DNA of 64,000 nt, taken from positions 124,001 to 188,000 of the forward strand of contig NZ_JAOQJG010000003.1 in assembly GCF_025567365.1 (NCBI RefSeq), given 5' to 3'. The position numbers and the translations under genes were made by a program. Below are positions 17,754 through 24,286 of this stretch, one piece after another. The notes beneath the pieces were generated by a model that searched no databases, had not been told where the DNA came from, and saw only the letters and a list, made by a program, of their open reading frames with translations. This DNA comes from Anaerostipes amylophilus. GTDB taxonomy: Bacteria; Bacillota; Clostridia; Lachnospirales; Lachnospiraceae. The stretch's first letter is position 1, and every line of letters starts with the position of its first letter.

Positions 17754-17890
17754 CGTAGACCTTATGAAGTCAGAAAACAAGGAAAAAGAGATGCAATAAA
17801 ACACGAAAACGTAGTGAAATCAGAAAAGTAACTAAAAAAATCACAATAAACCAAATAATATAAAAAATATCAGATTTCATAAGGGCTACG
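17754..17890 (+). repeat. Junction element copy D
   Basis: 137 bp, CGTAGACCTTATGAAGTC to GATTTCATAAGGGCTACG, almost identical to copy A over its whole length and including the outer TTAAGTGCT. It sits between the truncated ankyrin gene and RHS tip 2; RHS sequence starts within 6 bp of its right end. Confidence 0.78.
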
Positions 17891-17895
17891 GTACC

Positions 17896-18995
17896 CAGTT
17901 GATGAAGTGCGCCAGTACAGCTATGATGCCAATGGAAACCAGACAGATGTTAAGAATACAAAGACTGGACAGACAGAATCCTATACTTATGATGCAGAGA
18001 ACCGCTTAAGCAAAGTATCTGTCACCGACAAAGACGGAAAGACAGCCGTGATCCAGCAGAACCGTTATAACGGAGACGGACAGAGGATCCAGAAAGTGGA
18101 AGGAAGCAAAACAACGAACTATTACTATCAGGACGGAGTAGTTTCCTATACAACGGATGGAGATAACAGCCAGACATCCCAGAACCTGATCGGAACGGAT
18201 GGAAATATCCTTGCAACACAGAGATATGGAAGTGACCATACGGACTATCTGTTGTATCATAAAGATATCCAGGGAAGTACCACAAGTCTTGTAAAAGAAG
18301 ATGGAAGTGCTGATGCAACATACCGGTATACAGACTTTGGAGAGACAGCAATCAACGGAGATAACAAAGCAGAGAATGAGGTTTGTTATACGGGTGGAAT
18401 CTATGACCAGAGTACAGGATTATATTATTTGAATGCAAGGTATTATAATCCTGAGGATGCAAGATTTTTGATAGAAGATACTTATCGTGGAGAAAATGAT
18501 AAACCTGATACACAACATTTATATGTATATTGTGCGAATAATCCAATAAATCATGTTGATCCTAGTGGTCACTATGCAGTGGCATTATATACATTAGTAA
18601 AGGTAGTTGCAGGAGGAGTGGTATTTTATGTATCATATTCAACTTGGAAAAGACGAAGGATAAAGACACGATATGCAGGAAGAAGAGTTACTTTTAAAAC
18701 TAGAATATCTATATGGCTTACGTGGAGAGCAGCTAATAGAATAATGCATAGTAAAGGTAAGGGAAAAAAGAAAAAGCAGTCAAAAATGAGTGAAAAAGAA
18801 AAATCATCAGATATACCAAGTTGGGCAGATGGACATAATCCAAAAGCAGGAGAAAATGGAAATGCTTATGCAAAAAGGGAAATGGACCAACGTTATGGAA
18901 AAGGGAAATGGAAAAGGAAAGGAAGACAAGGACATGAATATAGTGAATTAAAAAAATGGGCAGACAGGGGATACCGATACAAAAAAAGAAGATAA
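17896..18995 (+). CDS. Orphan RHS tip 2: RHS core plus short basic toxin domain
   Basis: The RHS frame begins mid-repeat, equivalent to position 4216 of the first RHS gene, directly after junction element D. A GTG at 17907 is the only nearby start and is not convincing. The core is shared up to HVDPSGH (about 18570). The 141-residue tip has a hydrophobic segment (VKVVAGGVVFYVSYS), a Lys-rich linker and a C-terminal module with IPSWADGHNPKAGENGNAYA, YGKGKWKRKG and HEYSELKKWADR. This pattern of PSWA, GE-G, YGKG and LKKW-DR recurs at the ends of many polymorphic toxins; I believe it matches the bacterial toxin 33 type (tentative). The tip is a silent donor cassette unless transcribed and translated by other means. 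Confidence 0.7.
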
Positions 18996-19041
18996 GTAAT
19001 TTGTAAATGTATAAAATATATTGAAGGAGGTAATAATAAGA

Positions 19042-19566
19042 ATGGTTTATGAGCTATTTTTTTCATATTATGATCAAGATCCAGAAAATGATGAAGAAAT
19101 GATTATTGCTGCATATTCATCATATGAGAAAGCAGAATCAGCAAGAAAAAAACTTTTGGAACAACCAAGGTTTAAAGGAAAAGAAGATTTTTTTGAAATT
19201 CATGATTTTAAAATGAATGAACCTTGGTGGGATGAAGGATTTTGGAGAGCAACAAGGTCATATTTCATAATTCAACTTTTAAGAGGATATGTAATTGAAA
19301 AAGAGCAAGAGCATAATTCAGAAAATCATAATATAGAAATAAGAAATCAAGAAGATAGATTAGTGTATCAAGGTAGCATGGATTGTTATTATGATCATGA
19401 AAAATTTTTGTGTTTGAAAAATATTGAGAGTGGGGAAATGTATTGTTTAGATAAACAACAAGGAAAGATTCAATATGAAGCAAATACTTATGAAGATATG
19501 TTAAAATTTGTAAGACAAAGATATCAGATTGAAATTTTTGGATGGAAAGATATTTTTAGAAAATGA
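19042..19566 (+). CDS. DUF7336-like protein, probable immunity protein
   Basis: 174 residues, ATG at 19042 with GAAGGAGGTAATAATAAG upstream. The N-terminal ~65 residues (YELFFSYYDQD, AAYSSYEKAESARKKL, FEIHDFKMNEPWW) have the pattern of DUF7336-type proteins: a YxxxxSYxxD strand, an SSxEKAexA helix, then a strand and a Trp. The C-terminal half is not recognised. It lies 46 bp after RHS tip 2 and 11 bp before a second protein of the same type, so the two are the likely immunity pair for that tip. No signal peptide, so cytoplasmic. Confidence 0.6.
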   Translation: MVYELFFSYYDQDPENDEEMIIAAYSSYEKAESARKKLLEQPRFKGKEDFFEIHDFKMNEPWWDEGFWRATRSYFIIQLLRGYVIEKEQEHNSENHNIEIRNQEDRLVYQGSMDCYYDHEKFLCLKNIESGEMYCLDKQQGKIQYEANTYEDMLKFVRQRYQIEIFGWKDIFRK

Positions 19567-19577
19567 GGTGATGCAAT

Positions 19578-19772
19578 ATGTATGTATATCAACTAACATA
19601 TAGAGATGAAGGAAACCTATTACCCATTGGTTATTTTGGAAGTTGGAAAAAGGCAAGAAATGTAATGAAAAAGTATAGATCAACATTACCAGGATTTAAA
19701 GAATATCCAAATTATTTTATTTTAAAAAAAGTAAAATTAGATGAGGATGATTACTATTTTCCAGAAAAATAA
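19578..19772 (+). CDS. Small DUF7336-like protein
   Basis: 64 residues behind GAGGTGATGCAAT. YVYQLTYRDEG, FGSWKKARNVMKKY and LPGFKEYPNYFILKKVKL repeat the layout of the preceding protein's N-terminus, though the sequences differ. It is close to a complete stand-alone DUF7336 domain. It is probably co-transcribed with 19042-19566 and linked to RHS tip 2. Function unproven. Confidence 0.55.
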   Translation: MYVYQLTYRDEGNLLPIGYFGSWKKARNVMKKYRSTLPGFKEYPNYFILKKVKLDEDDYYFPEK

Positions 19773-19863
19773 AGCTGCACAAGGAGTACTAGATTGAAGG
19801 CTACTTGAATGATGCGATATATTTTATATTACAAAGCTTACTATGGGAGCATAATTAGTAAAG
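19773..19863 (+). pseudogene. Decayed 3' end of the small membrane protein gene
   Basis: AGCTGCACAAGGAGTACTAG through GGGAGCATAATTAGTAAAGA matches the last ~90 bp of the gene at 11744-12034 and its first downstream bases, with stops and indels. It shows that this module was once also present here. Confidence 0.6.
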
Positions 19864-19873
19864 ACATTTCATT

Positions 19874-19996
19874 CGTAGACCTTATGAAGTCAGAAAAGAA
19901 AAAAGAGATGCAATAAAACATGAAAACATAGAGAAATCAGAAAAGTAATTAGAATAATCATAATAAATTTTAGAATCAGATTTCATAAGGGCTACG
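19874..19996 (+). repeat. Junction element copy E, shortened
   Basis: 123 bp: CGTAGACCTTATGAAGTC to GATTTCATAAGGGCTACG followed by GTACCTTAA. The interior is shorter than A and D by about 14 bp (missing ATATAAAAAAT-type sequence). An RHS fragment follows. Confidence 0.72.
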
Positions 19997-20009
19997 GTAC
20001 CTTAATGAT

Positions 20010-20102
20010 ATTCAGGGAAAAGTGCCACAGGAAGATACAACTTCCTATGACCCGATAGGAAGAGAAGTTTCAAGTATCGACCAGAATACAGGAGAAGTCA
20101 GT
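20010..20102 (+). pseudogene. Last RHS fragment, right border of the island
   Basis: About 93 bp matching about 2308-2400 of the first RHS gene (ACAGGAAGATACAAC, GAAGTTTCAAGTA, GAATACAGGAGAAGT). Nothing RHS-like follows. From here the window returns to ordinary genes. Confidence 0.7.
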
Positions 20103-20188
20103 CTATAAAGTAAATTGTAGAATTAAACTAAATTGTTCAAAAAATTGCAAATAAAATACACATTTAACGTATAGAACAGAAACTTGTA

Positions 20189-20218
20189 TTGGATAGCATA
20201 GATAAAAGATGTTATAAT
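20189..20218 (+). promoter_or_regulatory. Promoter of the toxin-antitoxin operon
   Basis: TTGGAT at 20189-20194 and TATAAT at 20213-20218 with an 18 bp spacer, 52 bp before the antitoxin ATG. Good vegetative sigma match. Confidence 0.55.
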
Positions 20219-20270
20219 ATCCCAAGACATAAGATTACATTTAATGTAGAAAATCAGGAGACAGCAGGGT

Positions 20271-20561
20271 ATGAAATATAATATTCCAGAGAGAGTTTTA
20301 AGGGATATTTCTGTATTTGCAAAAAAATATTCAATCAATAAAGTGATTTTATTTGGATCAAGGGCAAGAGGTGACAATACAGAGAGAAGTGATATTGATA
20401 TTGCTGTATATGGTGGAGATTTTGATTCTTTTTATTGGGATATTAAAGAAAAAGTACATTCCCTTTTAAGTTTTGATGTGGTAGAAGCAGATAAGTCAAT
20501 TTCAGAGGAATTAAAACAAGAAATAGAAAAGGATGGTGTGGTGATATATGAAAAAGCTTGA
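20271..20561 (+). CDS. mntA: MntA-type nucleotidyltransferase antitoxin
   Basis: 96 residues with the minimal nucleotidyltransferase signature GSRARG (residues 29-34) and SDIDIAV, Asp41 and Asp43 being the metal-binding pair. Stand-alone MNT-fold proteins paired with a HEPN protein act as antitoxins; in the characterised HepT/MntA system MntA transfers AMP to a tyrosine of the toxin. CAGGAGACAG lies before the ATG. The 3' end overlaps the HEPN gene by 14 bp, indicating translational coupling. The antitoxin-first order is usual for this type. The symbol is assigned by family resemblance. Confidence 0.78.
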   Translation: MKYNIPERVLRDISVFAKKYSINKVILFGSRARGDNTERSDIDIAVYGGDFDSFYWDIKEKVHSLLSFDVVEADKSISEELKQEIEKDGVVIYEKA

Positions 20562-20958
20562 GAACTTTTCGAATTGCTTGGAAGTGTTAAAAAATGCAGA
20601 TTTTGAAATGGCAGATAATAATGATATATATAGGATAGGTGTAATCGGACAGTTTAATTTGACATTTGAGCTTGCATGGAAGGCATTACAAGAAATCTTA
20701 AAAATGCACGGAGCAGATGGAGCGGCAACTGGGTCACCAAGAGAGATTTTACAGTTAGGATATAAACTTAGTTTTGTAGATGATGCAGCAGTATGGTTAT
20801 TGATGTTAAAAAAAAGGAATACATCTGTTCATATATATAATGAACAAGAAGTTGATGAGATGATATTATTGATCCGTGATAGTTTTATTCCAGCATTTGT
20901 TGTTCTTGAAAAGACGTTAAGAAGCAAATTAGAAGAAGTAAAAAATGACTGGGAATAA
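20548..20958 (+). CDS. hepT: HEPN toxin (HepT-like, HI0074 family)
   Basis: 136 residues, all-helical, of the family often named nucleotidyltransferase substrate-binding protein. It carries RNTSVHIY at residues 90-97, a perfect RX4HXY motif: Arg90 and His95 form the HEPN RNase centre and Tyr97 is the position AMPylated by MntA in studied systems. FNLTFELAWKALQEIL is the conserved helix. The gene overlaps the antitoxin by 14 bp. It sits just outside the RHS island, a usual place for an addiction module. Confidence 0.78.
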   Translation: MKKLENFSNCLEVLKNADFEMADNNDIYRIGVIGQFNLTFELAWKALQEILKMHGADGAATGSPREILQLGYKLSFVDDAAVWLLMLKKRNTSVHIYNEQEVDEMILLIRDSFIPAFVVLEKTLRSKLEEVKNDWE

Positions 20959-21104
20959 AAGATTTTGGAATCTGTAAATATACAGAGAGGCCAATGAATA
21001 CTAGATTACAAGAGATATTCCTCCTTTTTCTTTTGCTTGCGTATAAAAAACGAACGTAGTAAAATAAAAAAATATATGTGAATGAAAAAGAAGGATTGAA
21101 CGGT

Positions 21105-21986
21105 ATGAAGAAAAAACAAATAAAAGGAATGTTATTGTTATTATTAGCAGCAATTATATGGGGAAGTGCATTTGTGGCACAAAGTGTTGGAATGGAATAT
21201 GTCGGACCATTTACGTTTAATTGCGTAAGAACATTGATAGGAGGGATTGTACTCATTCCGTGCATTACACTTTTAAATCATGGAAAAGTAAAGAAAAAGA
21301 TGACGAGTTCCGAGAAAAAAAGATTAATGATCGGGGGAATCTGCTGTGGAATTGCGCTTGCAATAGGAAGTACACTTCAACAATTTGGAATTATGTACAC
21401 AACAGTAGGAAAAGCAGGATTTATCACAGCTTTTTACATTATTATCGTTCCCATTCTTGGTTTGCTATTAGGAAAAAAATGTGGATTATCTGTCTGGATT
21501 AGTGTTATGATTGCTTTGATCGGACTTTATTTTTTATGTATTACAGATGGCTTTTCGATTGGGAAAGGCGATAGTTATGTATTTTTAGGTGCATTGGCAT
21601 TTGCGATTCATATTTTAGTGATCGATTATTTTACACAGTTTAATGATGGAGTAAAAATGTCATGCATTCAGTTTTTTTCCTGTGGAATAATCTGCTTTAT
21701 TCCAATGATACTGTTTGAGCATCCAGAGATCAGTACGATCTTACTTGCATGGAAACCAATCTTGTATGCAGGAGTACTGTCATGCGGAGTTGGATATACA
21801 TTACAGATGGTTGGACAGAAGAACATGAATCCAACAGTGGCCTCCCTGATTTTAAGTCTGGAATCCGTGATATCTGTGATCGCAGGATTTTTAGTATTGC
21901 ATCAAAACTTAAGCCAGAGAGAATTGATAGGATGTGCGCTGATGTTTATAGCGATTATTCTGGCACAACTGCCAGGGGAAAATTGA
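21105..21986 (+). CDS. EamA/DMT family permease
   Basis: 293 residues with about ten membrane helices. IWGSAFVAQSVGMEYVGPFT near the N-terminus and LILSLESVISVIAGFLVLHQ near the C-terminus are typical of EamA-domain drug/metabolite transporters. The ATG at 21105 is preferred over the GTG at 21078 because it gives the usual KKKQIKGMLLLLLAA start and has GAAGGATT upstream. Substrate unknown. Monocistronic as far as seen; the decayed bgl remnant lies head-on just downstream. Confidence 0.85.
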   Translation: MKKKQIKGMLLLLLAAIIWGSAFVAQSVGMEYVGPFTFNCVRTLIGGIVLIPCITLLNHGKVKKKMTSSEKKRLMIGGICCGIALAIGSTLQQFGIMYTTVGKAGFITAFYIIIVPILGLLLGKKCGLSVWISVMIALIGLYFLCITDGFSIGKGDSYVFLGALAFAIHILVIDYFTQFNDGVKMSCIQFFSCGIICFIPMILFEHPEISTILLAWKPILYAGVLSCGVGYTLQMVGQKNMNPTVASLILSLESVISVIAGFLVLHQNLSQRELIGCALMFIAIILAQLPGEN

Positions 21987-21993
21987 TTTGAAA

Positions 21994-22790
21994 ATATAGT
22001 AGTGTATGCTTTCTTTATCTGGTTTGTAGCGCATGATATAGATAACTAATTTTACGATTTTTCCTACTAACTTTGCATAACGCATGGCATCGTGATTGAT
22101 ATCATCATTTTGTGCGTTGATAATATAAAAAGCAATATTTGCAGCTTCTTCTTCTGGAAGATCAACTGCTAGTCTATAACGATCATAAAGTTCAATTAAT
22201 GCAATTCTAAGACCAACAGTAAGTTGAGTTGCAGCAACATCTTCTGGGGCACAAGTATAAGGATATGTCATTAATTTAGTAATCATAGAACCAATTTTTG
22301 CATCTGGAACGATTTCGCGTAACAATATAGCAGCTTTTGCAACAGCTACAAACCGATGGTGCAATGCTTGATAACAACACTGTGTTTCGCCTTTTTCTCC
22401 ACAAAGATCTGGAATGATACCAGCAGTAATAAAGGAGTGACGATGGATACTGTCAATTTCATTAAATGTAATCCAATATTTCACATATTCTCCGTAATGC
22501 TCAAAACATGTCTTTGCGTAGCGAAGGAATCCATGACGTTTTGGATAGTAAGTATCATCCATAGCTTCGTGAATACGTTTGCTTGAAATCGTAACGTGGG
22601 CTTTATAATCTTTTATGCCTACATTCCATGCTCCTTCTAATTGAACAGTGTCTAAACCAATGTGCATTAAAATTTCTGCACCATTGTCAGCAGTCATAGC
22701 AATCGCATGTTTGGTGTCATATACAGTTGCAATCACACTATCACATGGAGCATAAATAGCACCGTTTCCGCATATTTCAGGAGAAATTTT
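21994..22790 (-). pseudogene. Fossil of a beta-glucoside PTS operon (EIIA, GH1 and PRD pieces fused)
   Basis: On the minus strand three unrelated pieces are joined in one open frame. First is a PTS EIIA-glucose type segment (22790-22629: NGAIYAPCDSVIATVYDTKH, EILMHIGLDTVQLEG, with both His residues). Second is the middle of a GH1 6-phospho-beta-glucosidase (to about 22250: VKYWITFNEIDSIHRHSF, CCYQALHHRFVA, MLTK-like MITKLMTYPYTC). Third is a BglG/LicT antiterminator PRD segment (LPEEEAANIAFYIINAQ). Each is truncated at both ends: the acid/base motif TFNE survives but the nucleophile motif of GH1 is gone. This is what deletions would leave of a bgl operon, so no function is expected. Confidence 0.75.
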
Positions 22791-22847
22791 AAAAATTGAT
22801 TATATGAATATAACAGAAATTTGGTATCTATGGATAAAAAATCACAA

Positions 22848-22876
22848 TTGACAAACCCCTAAAGGTGTTATAAAAT
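22848..22876 (+). promoter_or_regulatory. pheST promoter
   Basis: TTGACA at 22848-22853, 17 bp spacer, TAAAAT at 22871-22876. It directly precedes the T-box leader. Confidence 0.8.
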
Positions 22877-22884
22877 AAGTAACG

Positions 22885-23138
22885 TTAAAGGCATTGATGG
22901 TGCACAGTAAGAAGCTACATAGCTTCCGAAATTCACACCGTAGCTGTATCTCTGAATGCGATGCAATATACATTTTCACATCAGGCATCAGTAGGAGATA
23001 ACGGAGTCTGCCCGTTACGCAGAGACTTAAGTGCTTATGGTAATTAAGAAGACGTTTAACGATACCATAGGAATTAGGGTGGTACCGCGAGTATATAACA
23101 AGAACTCGTCCCTTTGCGGACGGGTTCTTTTTCTTTTA
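22885..23138 (+). promoter_or_regulatory. T-box riboswitch leader of pheST
   Basis: The T-box sequence AGGGTGGTACCGCG is at 23076-23089, followed by an intrinsic terminator, and the leader precedes pheS by about 75 bp. A stem I base can pair GCATTG (about 22892) with CGATGC (about 22960). AGTA at about 22905 faces CCGAAATTCACACC, placing a candidate Phe specifier TTC at 22932-22934. Uncharged tRNA-Phe would stabilise the antiterminator and allow pheST transcription. The specifier is inferred by eye; the T-box itself is certain. Confidence 0.88.
23102..23138 (+). terminator. T-box regulated terminator
   Basis: GAACTCGTCC (23102-23111) pairs with GGACGGGTTC (23118-23127), followed by TTTTTCTTTT. 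It is mutually exclusive with the antiterminator formed by the T-box bulge. Confidence 0.88.
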
Positions 23139-23212
23139 TTTAAATATACAGAAAAAGAAAAATGAACCTGATCCGAGAATATAGAAAAGATCAATAAAGG
23201 AGAACTAAGCAG

Positions 23213-24232
23213 ATGAAAGAGAGATTAGAGGCAATCAAGAAAGCTGCCTTGGAGAAAATCGAGCAAGCAGATGCAATGGAGAGCTTAAATGATATCCGTG
23301 TATCTGTACTGGGTAAAAAAGGTGAATTAACTCAGGTATTAAAAGGAATGAAAGACGTAGCCAAAGAAGAACGTCCGATCGTTGGACAGATGGTTAACGA
23401 TACCAGAGCAGTCATCGAAGAAGCATTAGAAAAAGAGATGACATTATTAAAGAAAAAAGTTCGTGAAGAGAAGATGAAACGTGAAGTCATCGACGTTACA
23501 TTACCTGGAAAAACTCATGAAAAAGGACATCGTCATCCAAACCAGATCGCTCTTGAAGATTTAGAGAGAGTATTTATCGGTATGGGATACGAAGTAGTCG
23601 AAGGACCAGAAGTAGAATACGATAAATATAACTTTGAGATGTTAAATATTCCTGCAAACCATCCTGCAAAAGATGAACAGGATACATTCTATATTAACAA
23701 AGATATCGTGTTAAGAACACAGACATCTCCAGTACAGGCACGTATCATGGAGACAGGGAAGATGCCAATCCGTATGATCGCACCTGGACGTGTATTCCGT
23801 TCTGACGAAGTTGATGCAACACATTCTCCATCTTTCCATCAGGTAGAAGGATTAGTTGTAGATAAAGGAATCACATTTGCAGACTTAAAAGGAACATTAG
23901 AGCAGTTTGCAAAAGAATTCTTCGGACCAGATACAAAAGTAAAATTCCGTCCACATCATTTCCCATTTACAGAGCCAAGTGCGGAAGTAGACGTTACATG
24001 TTTCAAATGCGGTGGAAAAGGATGCCGTATGTGTAAAGGAAGCGGATGGATCGAGATCTTAGGATGCGGAATGGTTCATCCACACGTTCTTGAAATGTGC
24101 GGAATCGACCCAGAAGTATATTCAGGATTTGCATTCGGAATCGGACTAGAGCGTGTCGCATTATTAAAATACGAGATCGACGATATGCGTCTGTTATACG
24201 AAAACGACAAGAGATTCTTATCACAGTTCTAG
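23213..24232 (+). CDS. pheS: Phenylalanyl-tRNA synthetase alpha subunit
   Basis: 339 residues, the usual length. Charges tRNA-Phe with phenylalanine as an alpha2-beta2 enzyme with PheT. An N-terminal coiled coil (residues 1-85) precedes the class II catalytic core. Motif 2 region: RVFRSDEVDATHSPSFHQVE; motif 3: GFAFGIGLERVALLKY. A Cys-rich loop CFKCGGKGCRMC (residues 263-274) is present, as in many Firmicute PheS. Start supported by AAAGGAGAACTAAGCAG. It is the first gene of a two-gene operon controlled by the T-box leader. Confidence 0.97.
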   Translation: MKERLEAIKKAALEKIEQADAMESLNDIRVSVLGKKGELTQVLKGMKDVAKEERPIVGQMVNDTRAVIEEALEKEMTLLKKKVREEKMKREVIDVTLPGKTHEKGHRHPNQIALEDLERVFIGMGYEVVEGPEVEYDKYNFEMLNIPANHPAKDEQDTFYINKDIVLRTQTSPVQARIMETGKMPIRMIAPGRVFRSDEVDATHSPSFHQVEGLVVDKGITFADLKGTLEQFAKEFFGPDTKVKFRPHHFPFTEPSAEVDVTCFKCGGKGCRMCKGSGWIEILGCGMVHPHVLEMCGIDPEVYSGFAFGIGLERVALLKYEIDDMRLLYENDKRFLSQF

Positions 24233-24286
24233 GAAACGATAAGAATATTTCGAATAGAGAAGATAGAATAAAGGAGAATAAAAGTA

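Noticed and set aside
17907..18995. Independent RHS gene starting at GTG 17907
   Set aside because: The codon is internal to the YD repeat and has no ribosome binding site or signal peptide; it is treated as an orphan tip.
7432..19996. CRISPR-like spacing of the repeated element
   Set aside because: Copies are 120-140 bp with kilobase-sized gene-containing intervals; there are no short regular spacers and no cas genes.
22356..22586. Plus-strand open frame of 76 codons
   Set aside because: Antisense to the GH1 remnant; no similarity or start signal.
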